Part shown: positions 7,292-16,403 of the stretch, in pieces
How positions within the stretch are numbered: position 1 is the first letter of the stretch
Layout of the letters: each line of letters starts with the position of its first letter
Source of the DNA: Reddybacter sp041277045
GTDB lineage: Bacteria; Pseudomonadota; Gammaproteobacteria; Pseudomonadales; Porticoccaceae
Direction of reading: 5' to 3'
NCBI GenBank assembly: GCA_041277045.1
Contig: JBGFSY010000002.1
Span: 620,001-684,000, forward strand
DNA: 64,000 nt
Program-made: the position numbers and the translations under genes
Notes under the pieces: generated by a model
Told to the model about the DNA's origin: nothing
Databases searched by the model: none
Seen by the model: only the letters and a program-made list of their open reading frames with translations

Positions 7292-7786
7292 TTGATTACT
7301 GCTGGCACTTTACTGATTTGCGCCCAGCTTATCGCTGATGGTGTCAATATTATCGCCGGTATTAAAAACCTAAAAACACCTACAACAAATTATTATTCCG
7401 GTGGCCAGCCGACAGCTGAGCAACTCACGGCCTTGGCGGGAGCAGGGGTGAAGCATGTGATTAACCTGCGGCCCGCTTCAGAAACACCAAAGCTCGATGA
7501 AGCCAGTCTGGTAGCCGATAAGGCAATGATCTATCACTCTTTACCTGTAGATGGCGCGGCGGGTTTAAGTTTGAATAATGTCAAAGCTCTGGATCAGCTA
7601 TTTAAACAAGCGGGTGACGAAAAGGTTTTCCTCCACTGTGCCAGTGGTAATAGAGTAGGTGCGTTAATGGCACTGCGTGCTGTATTTATTTACGATGAAA
7701 GCACGGATGCGGCTATTGCGCAGGGTAAAGCCTGGGGGCTGACTCGTCTGGAGCCAGAGGTTAAGCGCTTAATGGATGGACTTTAG
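7292..7786 (+). CDS. DUF442/beta-lactamase-hydrolase-like phosphatase, exported
   Basis: Dual-specificity-like phosphatase, 164 residues from TTG 7292. The YYSGGQPTAEQLTALAGAGV and HVINLRPASE segments and the signature HCASGNRVGALMA, with a Cys-x4-Arg loop, identify the DUF442 group. The frame is open further upstream and gives MKR-like text (ATA AAA CGT...) from 7259, followed by a hydrophobic stretch, SLLITAGTLLICAQLIA, that looks like a signal peptide. A ribosome-binding site GAGGTG (7248-7253) is perfectly spaced for 7259, where the codon is ATA rather than ATG. The real start may thus be a mutated or non-canonical ATA. Periplasmic location is inferred. Confidence 0.78.
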   Translation: MITAGTLLICAQLIADGVNIIAGIKNLKTPTTNYYSGGQPTAEQLTALAGAGVKHVINLRPASETPKLDEASLVADKAMIYHSLPVDGAAGLSLNNVKALDQLFKQAGDEKVFLHCASGNRVGALMALRAVFIYDESTDAAIAQGKAWGLTRLEPEVKRLMDGL

Positions 7787-7940
7787 TTTAGAGCTGGTTT
7801 GTGAGGCTTCTGTTATTTTATGTTCTTATTTCTATTCAGAGTTTGATAAATAATGAAGCTCATAACCAGTGATGTAAATCCTGCCGGCCCGCTTTCACCT
7901 AGCTCCGCGAGTCACTGACTAGTCTAAGCTATTGGAGTAG

Positions 7941-8273
7941 GGGCAATTCCAGCATGAATATACTGGACGTTTGTTGGACATTGATCTATGTATTCTTCCC
8001 GAGTGTTCTGAAATAAGCCAAGCCTACGCTTATCTTCGTGATGGCTACTGGTTTAGCCAGCTCGACCATAGCCCCACCTTTCTGTTCGAATTGAAAATCG
8101 CTCAGTAGAGCATCGAGGGCCTGCAGACTATTTTCAGCAAGGTAAGCTTTTCATATTCTATAGATTTTAAAGAAAATACTATTGCGGAGTATTTTTATAC
8201 AGAAGACCGTCTTACTGTAGATGGAGGCTATAGATTAATGTTGATTCTGAAAGGTAAATATTTAAAAGATTAA
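7941..8273 (+). pseudogene. Unrecognised ORF interrupted by one amber codon
   Basis: A single frame stays open from 7941 to TAA 8271-8273, except for one TAG at 8106-8108. It reads protein-like text on both sides: YLRDGYWFSQLDHSPTFLFE before and IAEYFYTEDRLTVDGGYRL after. No start codon with a ribosome-binding site is evident (TTG 7971/7974 are candidates). I do not recognise a family. The rest of 7787-8280 shows nothing. Confidence 0.35.
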
Positions 8274-8281
8274 TCGGGCTT

Positions 8282-8334
8282 TTAAAAAAGTAAGCGCGTC
8301 TTTTGCGAAGACGCCATAAAAAGAGCGCTTACTT
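8282..8334 (-). terminator. Terminator of gcdH, nested stem
   Basis: Outer arms AAGTAAGCGC (8288-8297) and GCGCTTACTT (8325-8334) pair perfectly. An inner GCGTCTT/AAGACGC stem overlaps the first arm. On the minus strand the structure runs into a T6 tract, as an intrinsic terminator of the gcdH transcript should. Confidence 0.75.
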
Positions 8335-8356
8335 TGGCTAACCGTTGAGTAAAGTC

Positions 8357-9538
8357 TTAGAAAAACGCTTGAATACCAGTCTGTGCGCGCCCCAAAATCA
8401 GCGCGTGAATATCCGCCGTACCCTCGTAAGTATTGACCACTTCGAGGTTCATCATATGGCGCATAATCGGGAACTCATCAGAGATCCCGTTGCCACCGAG
8501 CATGTCGCGTGCGACGCGGGCAATATCCAGAGACTTCGAGCAGTTATTGCGCTTCATCAACGAGATCAATTCGGGTGCAAGCTGACCTTTATCTTTTAAG
8601 CGTGTGGCATTGAGCGAGCCAAGCAAGCCGAGGTGAATTTCGGTTTGCATATTTGCCAGCTTCATTTGTATTAATTGATTGGCTGCCAGTGGGCGATCAA
8701 ACTGTTTACGGTCGAGCACGTATTGCCGCGCCGTTTGCCAGCAGGTTTCTGCGGCACCCAGTGCGCCCCAGGAAATGCCCAGTCGCGCGCTATTAAGGCA
8801 GCCGAAGGGCCCTTTTAAGCCTTTCACATTGGGCAGCAGGTGATCTTCGGAGACGAAGACTTCGTCCATAACAATTTCACCAGTGACAGAAGCACGCAGG
8901 GCGAGTTTGCCTTCAATCTTCGGTGCCGATAAGCCTTTCATGCCTTTTTCCAGCACAAAGCCGCGAATAATACCGTCGTCAGTTTTGGCCCACACCACAA
9001 AGACATCGGCGATGGGCGAGTTGGTAATCCACATTTTATTACCGGTCAGGCTGTAACCGCCGTCGACGGATTTGGCGCGGCTTTTCATGCCGCCAGGATC
9101 TGAGCCGTGGTCGGGTTCGGTAAGACCGAAGCAGCCGACCCACTCACCACTGGCCAGCTTGGGTAGGTATTTTTCCCGTTGCGCCTCTGTGCCGTAGGTA
9201 TAGATGGGGTGCATTACCAGGCTAGATTGCACGCTCATCATCGAACGGTAGCCGGAGTCGACGCGCTCGACCTCGCGGGCGATCAGGCCATAGCTAACAT
9301 AGTTAACGCCGGGGCAGCCGTAGCCTTCGATGGTCGAACCGAGTAGACCCAGCTCACCCATCTCATTAAAAATTTCTCGATCCATGCGCTCTTCGCGGAA
9401 AGACATTTGCACGCGGGGCAGCAGCTTGTCCTGGGCGTACTGGCGGGCGCTGTGCATAATCATGCGTTCGTCTTCGCTCAGTTGGTTTTCGATAAGGAAG
9501 GGGTCTTCCCAGTTAAAGCTTGCCCAGTCGGCGGCCAT
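8357..9538 (-). CDS. gcdH: Glutaryl-CoA dehydrogenase
   Basis: FAD flavoenzyme that oxidises and decarboxylates glutaryl-CoA to crotonyl-CoA, in lysine/tryptophan and aromatic (benzoyl-CoA) degradation. 393 residues, normal length. It begins with FNWEDPFLIENQLSEDERMI, typical of GcdH. It has FGLTEPDHGSDPGGM and MWITNSPIADVFVVWAKT in the flavin-binding middle domain, and the catalytic-base segment VVNTYEGTADIHALILGRA near the C-terminus, where the Glu is kept. The ATG at 9538 has GGAG eight bases upstream. Expressed alone, divergent from alr, with its own terminator. No etfAB or glutarate genes are near. Confidence 0.95.
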   Translation of the reverse strand: MAADWASFNWEDPFLIENQLSEDERMIMHSARQYAQDKLLPRVQMSFREERMDREIFNEMGELGLLGSTIEGYGCPGVNYVSYGLIAREVERVDSGYRSMMSVQSSLVMHPIYTYGTEAQREKYLPKLASGEWVGCFGLTEPDHGSDPGGMKSRAKSVDGGYSLTGNKMWITNSPIADVFVVWAKTDDGIIRGFVLEKGMKGLSAPKIEGKLALRASVTGEIVMDEVFVSEDHLLPNVKGLKGPFGCLNSARLGISWGALGAAETCWQTARQYVLDRKQFDRPLAANQLIQMKLANMQTEIHLGLLGSLNATRLKDKGQLAPELISLMKRNNCSKSLDIARVARDMLGGNGISDEFPIMRHMMNLEVVNTYEGTADIHALILGRAQTGIQAFF

Positions 9539-9739
9539 AGATTTCTCCTGATCAAAGGTTTAAAAAAGTGTTTAATAATTTTACGCGCAGTATACGCTTG
9601 CGTTTTTGTTTAAACAAAAGGCGCGGGCTTTTTGGCGGGGCGAGACTTGCTTCTGCTAACCTGCCCTGTGACACTATGCGCGCTCAGCATAACTGTTGAT
9701 TTGCTGATCCCGTTCCTCTTTTTCTGATCAATGGATTTT

Positions 9740-10852
9740 ATGACCCGACCCATCGACGCGCTTATCTCCCTGACCAATTTACAACACAATTTTGCACAGG
9801 CTCGACACTTGACGCCGGGTGTTAAAATTATGGCGGTGGTGAAAGCCAATGCCTACGGCCATGGCGCCATTCGAGTTGCAGGCGCATTAGCCTCCTTTGC
9901 TGACGCGTTTGGTGTCGCCAGTCTCGAAGAGGCCGTGGAGTTGCGCGATGCAGGCATCGATAATCCCATCGTATTACTGAGCGGGGTTTTTGGTCGTGCA
10001 GAAATGCTCGAAGTGGCTCGCTACGGTTTGGCTACGGTTATTCACTGCGCTGAACAATTGCAAATACTGCTCGATACTACGCTAAGCCAGCCCATCGATG
10101 TGTGGCTTAAACTCGACACCGGTATGCACCGGCTCGGCTTTAACGCTGCCGGATTTTGTCAGGCAGCCGAGGGCTTACGTTCTGCAGAGCAAGTGGCTAA
10201 GCTGACTTTTATTTCACATCTGGCCTGTGCCGATAATCCTTCTGCTTCATTGAACGAACAGCAATTGACGGGCTTTCAACGTACCCTCGCTGAACTCAAT
10301 ATTCGTGCTGAAGAGGGCTTGAGTCTGGCCAACTCTGCAGCGTTATTAACTCGACCCGATATGCACTTCGACTGGGTGCGTCCGGGACTGATGCTCTATG
10401 GGGTTAATCCGCTGATGGGCACGCTGCCCACTGCAGTAGAACTACGTCCGGTCATGACGCTGCGCTCACGTATTGTGGCACTGCAAGCGGTGCCGGCAGG
10501 TGAGGCGGTGGGTTACGGTGAGGCGTGGCGAGCCCCCGGTGTATTGGCCAGTACGGCAGCGCAGCCATCACGTATTGCGGTGGTTGCTGCCGGTTATGGT
10601 GACGGCTATCCACGCCACGCCCGTAATGGTTGCCCGGTGTTGGTTAATGGCAAGCTTGCCACCATTGCAGGGCGCGTATCGATGGATCTGTTGTCGGTCG
10701 ATATCAGCGCAAACCCCGATGCTAAAGTCGGTGATCCCGTCACTCTTTGGGGCGAGGGCCTGCCCGTTGAAACCATTGCTCAACAGAGCGATACCATTGC
10801 CTATGAATTACTGACGGGCGTTAACCAGCGCGTTAAGTTTCTCTATAAGTGA
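9740..10852 (+). CDS. alr: Alanine racemase
   Basis: PLP-dependent cytosolic enzyme converting L- to D-alanine for peptidoglycan. 370 residues from ATG 9740, which gives the usual MTRPIDALISLTNLQHN start; an ATG at 9731 is in frame. The PLP lysine lies in IMAVVKANAYGHGA. The catalytic Tyr on the opposite face lies in VVAAGYGDGYPRHA, and SMDLLSVDI is the conserved C-terminal beta-barrel signature. DadX cannot be excluded, but there is no dadA beside it. No clear Shine-Dalgarno sequence is seen before either start. Confidence 0.94.
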   Translation: MTRPIDALISLTNLQHNFAQARHLTPGVKIMAVVKANAYGHGAIRVAGALASFADAFGVASLEEAVELRDAGIDNPIVLLSGVFGRAEMLEVARYGLATVIHCAEQLQILLDTTLSQPIDVWLKLDTGMHRLGFNAAGFCQAAEGLRSAEQVAKLTFISHLACADNPSASLNEQQLTGFQRTLAELNIRAEEGLSLANSAALLTRPDMHFDWVRPGLMLYGVNPLMGTLPTAVELRPVMTLRSRIVALQAVPAGEAVGYGEAWRAPGVLASTAAQPSRIAVVAAGYGDGYPRHARNGCPVLVNGKLATIAGRVSMDLLSVDISANPDAKVGDPVTLWGEGLPVETIAQQSDTIAYELLTGVNQRVKFLYK

Positions 10853-10882
10853 TGATTAGGTTTTCTTTTTTAAAAAACTGGG

Positions 10883-11473
10883 CTAATTCTTTGGCCGCTT
10901 TAAGACCAAATTATCAATGCCATTTTGCAGTAGGGTAGAGCGAGCATGGGCCAGTTTTGAGCTGGATTGAAAGGGCCCGACTAATACGCGATGCCAGGTT
11001 CCAGCCTTACTGGAATGGGTTTTTTCCACCTGGGCATTGAGGTTTAAAAGCAGCAGGCTGACGCGCAAACTGTCGGCATCGCGAAAGTTTTTAAAGGAAC
11101 CGGCCTGCAAGATAAACACTTCGTCCTGACCTTTTTCAGGCCCTGACTTTCTCAATGCATTGGGAGGATTGTCGGGCACGATAATTTCAGCGTCGCGTAA
11201 CTGGTCATAAAATTCGAATTGGGGCTTTTGGCCTTTGCTAGGAGTGATGCCGGTGACTTCATCGATGGCTCGGCTAATATCCTGCTGCGGCGTTTTCCAC
11301 AGTTGAATAAGCCCCATTGATAATATGCCAAGTAGAAAGCCACTGAACAACCACAGCCAACGCGGTGACTGTGTTGGGGCCTGTTTTCTGGCGTTTGTAC
11401 GGGCATTCTTGCGAGGACTACTGCGTTTGGCAGGGGCCTTTTTGCCGGTTTTTTTAGCGTAATCTCGAGACAT
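10883..11473 (-). CDS. SPOR-domain cell-division protein (FtsN-like)
   Basis: 196-residue bitopic inner-membrane protein. A short basic cytoplasmic N-terminus (MSRDYAKKTGKKAPAKRSS) precedes one membrane segment, WLWLFSGFLLGILSMGLIQL. A periplasmic linker follows, then a C-terminal SPOR domain (FILQAGSFKNFRDADSLRV to WHRVLVGPFQSSSKLAHAR) that binds denuded septal peptidoglycan. The start at 11473 is preferred over 11503 because MxRDYAKK is the common FtsN-like beginning. It lies about 115 bp downstream of priA on the same strand, a gammaproteobacterial priA-ftsN arrangement. FtsN function is inferred from domain order and context. Confidence 0.85.
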   Translation of the reverse strand: MSRDYAKKTGKKAPAKRSSPRKNARTNARKQAPTQSPRWLWLFSGFLLGILSMGLIQLWKTPQQDISRAIDEVTGITPSKGQKPQFEFYDQLRDAEIIVPDNPPNALRKSGPEKGQDEVFILQAGSFKNFRDADSLRVSLLLLNLNAQVEKTHSSKAGTWHRVLVGPFQSSSKLAHARSTLLQNGIDNLVLKRPKN

Positions 11474-11587
11474 ATAAGCCTGTGGTGTGTGATTGGCTGG
11501 CATTGTATTCGCTCTGTAAAATGAGCGCTAATTATTTTTAAGTTTATTGTTACAATACCGTTATAACTATTTGATTATAATCACTAA

Positions 11588-13801
11588 TTAAATTGTGTCT
11601 TGTGGGTCAACATCAATTGACCACCTAAGCTTACGGGCGCTCTTGTCTTGTTCAAGCCAGTGGCTGAGCTTGCCGAGTAGCTGGTGCAGGTCGCGGCGCT
11701 CGGCACTGATGAGTGTGAGTTGATAGCGATAGCGGCCACTGCGTTTTTCCATGGCGGCGGGAAAGGGGCCGAGATAGCGTAGTGCGGGGCTCGATGGCAT
11801 CTGACTTTCGAGGAAGTGGCGAGCCCTTTGCAGCAGACCCAGTGCCTCTCCCCTCTGATGAAACTCAGCACGAATTAACGTGGCATTGCTAAAAGGCGGC
11901 ATGGCAGAGAACTGGCGTTCGGCCAGTATGTGTTGGGCAAATTTGGCGTAGCTGTGTCGGCTCAGCAGCTCGAATACTGGGTGCTCACAGTGATGGCTTT
12001 GTATCATCACCACACCCGGTTTGGCGCCGCGCCCGGCACGCCCGGCAACCTGGGTGATGAGCTGGCCCATTTTTTCCAGGGCGCGAAAGTCGGTGCTGAA
12101 TAAGCTGGTATCGGCATCGAGTACCACCACCAAAGTGACGGCGGGAAAGTGATGGCCCTTGGCGAGCATTTGTGTGCCCACCAAAATGCAGGGCTCATTT
12201 TTGTTGATCTGTGCGAGCAACTCCTCCATGGCGCGTTTATTCCCCGTCGAATCTCTGTCGACGCGGTGCACGGTCGTTTCGGGAAATAGCGCCTGTAGGG
12301 TGGCCTCGCTGCGTTCAGTGCCCTGACCAAGGTAATTAAGCTGGTCGCTGCTGCATTCGGGGCAGGCCGATGGCAGGGCCTGGCGCGACTCGCAGTGGTG
12401 GCAATGCAGCCCTGGCCTGTTGGTGTGCACGGTAAGGTGGGCATCGCAGTGTTTGCAGTTGGCGACCCAGCCACAGTCGTGGCACATCAACGTCGGTGCA
12501 AAGCCGCGACGATTGAGAAAAACAAGAATCTGATTACCCTCGGCCAACTGGGTACTCATCGCCTCAATAACCGTTTGGGAAAAGCCGGTGTTGAGCTGGC
12601 TGTGGCGAATATCCACCAATTGCCACGCGGCCTGCACCGCGCCACCGTGACGGCCCTTTATTGAAATGTGGCGATAACGCCCTTGCTGGCAGTTGTACAG
12701 GCTTTCAAGGGAGGGCGTGGCGGAGCCGAGTAGCAGGGGGATGTTCTCTCGGTTAGCCCGCATCACCGCGACATCGCGGGCCGAGTAACGAAAGCCTTCC
12801 TGCTGTTTAAAAGAGCTGTCGTGCTCTTCATCGACAATAATAATGCCCGGCGATTTCATCGGCACAAAGGCGGCGGAGCGGGTGCCGATAATAATGCCGG
12901 CGCTGCCATTAGCGGCTGCCCACCAGGCCTCCAGTCGTTGGCGCTCACTGAGGCCTGAGTGAATGAGTGCGATAGGGCAATTAAAGCGGGCTTGAAAGCG
13001 GGCCAGGGTTTGTGGGCTGAGATTGATTTCGGGAATTAACACGAGTGCCTGCTTGGAATAACGCAGTACCTTAGCGATGGCCTGTAGGTAGACCTCGGTC
13101 TTGCCCGAACCGGTTTCGCCGTCGATTAAATAGCTGTGGTAGGCGTGAAGCTCGACCTGCTCGAGGGCCTTTTGCTGATCGGAGGAAAGAGTCAGTGGTG
13201 TTTCACCAAGAATATCGATCTCGCCATCGGGGTCAAAACATTGGCCAGATATTGTGCTGGTAAAGCCCTCTATCAGCGCTTTGTTCTTCAGGCTGCGAAT
13301 AGTGGCCGTGCTGATACCAGCGCCAGCGAGTGCCTCCTGACTCAGCGCGTCGTGCTGCTGCAGTCGTTGTAAGAGGGCTTGCTGTTTGGGCGCACGACGC
13401 AGAGCGTCATCGGGTAGACCTTTACCGTGGGTGCTTAGGCGCCAGACGTTTTGCTGAGGTAAGTCGCCGCCCTTGCGCAGTGATGTCGGCAGAGCACTGG
13501 CCAGCACATCGCCGAGAGGGTGCTGGTAATAACGGGCGGCCCAGAGCAATACATCGAAGAGCACCGGCGGTAAAAGGGGGGCATTATCGAGTACGGCCGC
13601 AATGGGTTTTAGCTTGTCGACCGGATAGTCGCTGCTTGAGGTGCTGGATACAACAATGCCCGTCACTTCGCGCTTGCCAAAGGGCACGGTGACGCGAACG
13701 CCCGCAGCGAGCACCGCGTTGGCATCTTCGGCTGGCAGATAATCAAATAAGCGGCGCAGCGGTGACTGCACGGCAACCTGATAAAATAGCGTATCTGTCA
13801 T
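11588..13801 (-). CDS. priA: Primosomal protein N' (replication restart helicase PriA)
   Basis: Cytosolic 3'-5' DNA helicase that recognises stalled forks and reloads DnaB. 737 residues, normal size. The N-terminal 3'-DNA-end-binding domain (VAVQSPLRRLFDYLPAE) is followed by Walker A LIDGETGSGKTEVYLQ, the DEEH box IIVDEEHDSSFKQQEG, and GTRSAAFVPM. The zinc module of paired cysteines reads LMCHDCGWVANCKHCDAHLT, LHCHHCES and ACPECSS. The C-terminal helicase core has GTQMLAKGHHFPAVTLVVVL and QLITQVAGRAGR. The ATG at 13801 is the only plausible start. Transcribed divergently from rpmE, the same neighbour as in E. coli. Confidence 0.97.
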   Translation of the reverse strand: MTDTLFYQVAVQSPLRRLFDYLPAEDANAVLAAGVRVTVPFGKREVTGIVVSSTSSSDYPVDKLKPIAAVLDNAPLLPPVLFDVLLWAARYYQHPLGDVLASALPTSLRKGGDLPQQNVWRLSTHGKGLPDDALRRAPKQQALLQRLQQHDALSQEALAGAGISTATIRSLKNKALIEGFTSTISGQCFDPDGEIDILGETPLTLSSDQQKALEQVELHAYHSYLIDGETGSGKTEVYLQAIAKVLRYSKQALVLIPEINLSPQTLARFQARFNCPIALIHSGLSERQRLEAWWAAANGSAGIIIGTRSAAFVPMKSPGIIIVDEEHDSSFKQQEGFRYSARDVAVMRANRENIPLLLGSATPSLESLYNCQQGRYRHISIKGRHGGAVQAAWQLVDIRHSQLNTGFSQTVIEAMSTQLAEGNQILVFLNRRGFAPTLMCHDCGWVANCKHCDAHLTVHTNRPGLHCHHCESRQALPSACPECSSDQLNYLGQGTERSEATLQALFPETTVHRVDRDSTGNKRAMEELLAQINKNEPCILVGTQMLAKGHHFPAVTLVVVLDADTSLFSTDFRALEKMGQLITQVAGRAGRGAKPGVVMIQSHHCEHPVFELLSRHSYAKFAQHILAERQFSAMPPFSNATLIRAEFHQRGEALGLLQRARHFLESQMPSSPALRYLGPFPAAMEKRSGRYRYQLTLISAERRDLHQLLGKLSHWLEQDKSARKLRWSIDVDPQDTI

Positions 13802-13969
13802 TTTTGGGTGATAACTCAGCTGTTATTTTTACATTGAATCTGGGCTTGGGGATGGCGCCTTGTCGGGGCTATTGTCCGGTGAAGTGACGCCCTGTGCAAT
13901 CGCCAGATTGGCTATTCTCAGATTGTCACCCTGAGTCAAGCAAGTCCTTGAAATCCGTTGGCTTTATAC

Positions 13970-13997
13970 TTGAATCACCGGGCTTTTCTGGTAATAT
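13970..13997 (+). promoter_or_regulatory. Putative rpmE promoter
   Basis: TTGAAT (13970-13975) and TAATAT (13992-13997), 16 bp apart, in the 336-bp gap between priA and rpmE. Nothing else is recognised in that gap. Confidence 0.4.
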
Positions 13998-14137
13998 GCG
14001 CGCTCCTGCAAGTATGCATGCGGTGCCGGACAAAGTAGCCCTACACAATCTCGCTGTTAGTTCCTGTTTAGCAAGTTATGCTCGGCGACGGCTTTGGTGG
14101 CGGTGTGCAACAACCCTGCAACAATGAGGCAAGAAAA

Positions 14138-14356
14138 ATGAAAGCTGAAATACATCCTAATTATGGCAAGCTGACTGCAACCTGCAGCTGCGGTAATGTA
14201 ATCGAAGTTGGTTCAACTATGGCGACCGAAATTCATCTCGACGTCTGTGCACAGTGCCACCCGTTTTACACGGGCAAGCAGAAGACAGCCGACGCGGGTG
14301 GTCGAATCGACCGTTTCAACCAGCGTTTTGGTGGTATCAGCAGCGGCAAAAAGTAA
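14138..14356 (+). CDS. rpmE: 50S ribosomal protein L31
   Basis: 72-residue zinc-containing (C+) type L31. It starts MKAEIHPNYGKLTATCSCGN and has the second pair in DVCAQCHPFYTGKQK, giving the Cys residues for zinc, then a basic tail, GGRIDRFNQRFGG. The ATG at 14138 has GAGG nine bases upstream; longer in-frame starts upstream are not needed. Divergent from priA, a conserved gammaproteobacterial pair. The absence of a zinc-free paralogue here says nothing about elsewhere in the genome. Confidence 0.97.
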   Translation: MKAEIHPNYGKLTATCSCGNVIEVGSTMATEIHLDVCAQCHPFYTGKQKTADAGGRIDRFNQRFGGISSGKK

Positions 14357-14381
14357 ACTTAGCCAGCTGGCTGTAAGGCCA

Positions 14382-15197
14382 ATGAAGAATGCGCTCAGGG
14401 TTGTTACTCGGAGCGCATTTTTTTTCGTCTCGATTTTTTCTATCTTTCTTGTTACTTCAAATGCCTCGCTAGCCGATAGCTGTCGCGCCACTGAGCTCAA
14501 CCGGGGCCGCGGTGAAAGTGTTGCCATTAAAACTGTCTATGACGGTGATACACTGACGCTAAAAGATGGCCGCAAGATACGTTTAATTGGCGTTAATACA
14601 CCGGAGCGTGGCCGCAAGGGTAAGCCCGATGAGGCCCTGGCACTGGCGGCTAAACAGGCCGTGCAAAGCGCAGTGCAAACGGGCAACTCTCGGCAGAGGG
14701 ATGTGCGACTCTATGTCGGTCGAGAGCAGAGCGATACCTACGGTCGTACATTGGCTCACCTGTTTGTCGATGGCCAAAGCCTCTCTGATATGTTGCTGAG
14801 CAAGGGCCTGGGTTGGCATGTGGTCGTACCGCCCAATACGGGGCTAGCGTCTTGTTTCGCAGCAGCTGAACAAGGTGCCCGGCGCCGGGGTAAAGGTTTG
14901 TGGCGCAGTTCGCTGCCGCAATCGATTACTGCGAAAAATATTAAGCAGGGCGGTTATCTGCGAGTGCGCGGCATTGTGCGCAAGGTGAGCTTTGCCAAGG
15001 CCTGGTGGATTAATTTTGACGATGGTTTTGTGGCGGTAATTTACCCGGAAAATCAGCCGTATTTTGACAAGTCCACTGTCAGTGCCTGGCGAGGTAAGCG
15101 GCTGGAGATTGAGGGCTGGGTCTATGCGGGGAAGTATCGCGGCAAACAGCAGTGGCGCATTAAATTGGCGACACCCTATGGTTTGTCGGTACTGTAA
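14382..15197 (+). CDS. Secreted thermonuclease-type (SNase) nuclease
   Basis: 271 residues with a signal peptide (MKNALRVVTRSAFFFVSIFS, then IFLVTSNASLADS). The staphylococcal-nuclease OB fold follows: VYDGDTLTLKDGRKIRLIGV with the metal Asp, NTPERG with the catalytic Arg/Glu region, and SDTYGRTLAHLFVDG. Beyond about residue 180 there is a C-terminal beta-rich extension (YLRVRGIVRKVSFAKAWWIN) that resembles an additional OB-like domain. The start at 14382 is chosen because it opens directly into the signal peptide, 25 bases after the rpmE stop, so the two may be cotranscribed. Substrate (DNA or RNA) not determined. Confidence 0.88.
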   Translation: MKNALRVVTRSAFFFVSIFSIFLVTSNASLADSCRATELNRGRGESVAIKTVYDGDTLTLKDGRKIRLIGVNTPERGRKGKPDEALALAAKQAVQSAVQTGNSRQRDVRLYVGREQSDTYGRTLAHLFVDGQSLSDMLLSKGLGWHVVVPPNTGLASCFAAAEQGARRRGKGLWRSSLPQSITAKNIKQGGYLRVRGIVRKVSFAKAWWINFDDGFVAVIYPENQPYFDKSTVSAWRGKRLEIEGWVYAGKYRGKQQWRIKLATPYGLSVL

Positions 15198-15311
15198 GTT
15201 AATGCTTAGGGGTAGTGGCGAGGCCTTGATCGAGCGGGTTTTTCAGCAGCCCCTTTGTTTGATCGTCAGTTTGATCAACGGAGCTGCTGTTTGTAATAGG
15301 TGGCAGTGTTC

Positions 15312-16262
15312 TTAGCTATTGCCGTAAGACATTAAGCGATTAAAACGCTTTTCGACTAACTGGTCGAGGGGCTCACTCTGTAGTCGGTCGAGTTGTTCGA
15401 TCAAGCGACCTTTCAGGGTTTCAGCCATAGTATCGAGATCACGATGGGCGCCGCCGAGGGGCTCGGGAATCGTCTCATCGGCAATACCGAGCTCTTCCAG
15501 TACGCTGGAAGTAACACCCATGGCCTCTGCAGCCAGTGGCGCTTTTTCCGCTGTTTTCCAGATAATATTGGCGCAGCCTTCGGGCGAGATAACGAAATAG
15601 GTCGAGTATTGCAGCATATTCAGCCAGTCGCTGACACCAATGGCGATGGCGCCACCGGAGCTGCCCTCGCCAATCACCGTAGCGATAATGGGTGTTTTCA
15701 AGCGTGACATAACGGCCAGGTTCTGGGCGATGGATTCACTAATACCGCGCTCTTCAGAGTCGATGCCGGGGTAGGCACCGGGCGTGTCGATAAGGGTCAG
15801 GATGGGCATTTTAAAACGCTCAGCCATTTCCATCAGCCGCAGAGCTTTGCGGTAGCCCTCGGGCTTGGGCATACCAAAGTTGCGTGCAACCTTTTCACTG
15901 ACACCACGGCCCTTTTCCTCGCCGATGACCATTACCGGTTTGCCGTCGAGTCGTGCGACGCCACCAATAATAGCTTTGTCGTCACCAAAGTGACGGTCGC
16001 CGTGTAATTCTTCAAACTCGGTGAAAAGCTTAGGGATATAATCTTTGGTGTAGGGGCGCAACGGGTGGCGGGCAACCTGAACAATCTGCCAGGAGGAGAG
16101 GCCGGAAAAAATACTCTCGGTGAGCTTCAGTGACTTACCGCGTAATTTTTTGATCTCATCGGCAATATTCAGCTCATTGTCGTTGCCGACCAATTGTAGC
16201 TCTTCGATTTTAGCCTCGAGTTCGGCAATGGGCTGTTCAAAGTCCAGGTAGTCAAGATTCAT
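15312..16262 (-). CDS. accA: Acetyl-CoA carboxylase carboxyltransferase subunit alpha
   Basis: Subunit of the cytosolic carboxyltransferase (with AccD) that moves CO2 from carboxybiotin to acetyl-CoA, the first step in fatty acid synthesis. 316 residues, standard length. Recognised by the start YLDFEQPIAELEAKIEELQ, HPLRPYTKDYIPKLFTEFEE, the crotonase-like core LDTPGAYPG-type segment (LTLIDTPGAYPGIDSEERG) and GEGSSGGAIAIGVSD. It lies directly downstream of dnaE on the same strand, as in other gammaproteobacteria. Confidence 0.97.
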   Translation of the reverse strand: MNLDYLDFEQPIAELEAKIEELQLVGNDNELNIADEIKKLRGKSLKLTESIFSGLSSWQIVQVARHPLRPYTKDYIPKLFTEFEELHGDRHFGDDKAIIGGVARLDGKPVMVIGEEKGRGVSEKVARNFGMPKPEGYRKALRLMEMAERFKMPILTLIDTPGAYPGIDSEERGISESIAQNLAVMSRLKTPIIATVIGEGSSGGAIAIGVSDWLNMLQYSTYFVISPEGCANIIWKTAEKAPLAAEAMGVTSSVLEELGIADETIPEPLGGAHRDLDTMAETLKGRLIEQLDRLQSEPLDQLVEKRFNRLMSYGNS

Positions 16263-16403
16263 AATTACTTTAATTCCGGTTGCTTTACTGTCGCACTGGG
16301 GCTGTCGAGAGAATTGGCCAAATTATACAGATACTTTATTCAAGCGAAACATTGAACTGTCATTTTGCCGCAATTTCTTTATCGGCCCTGGTTTAACGCT
16401 GTG

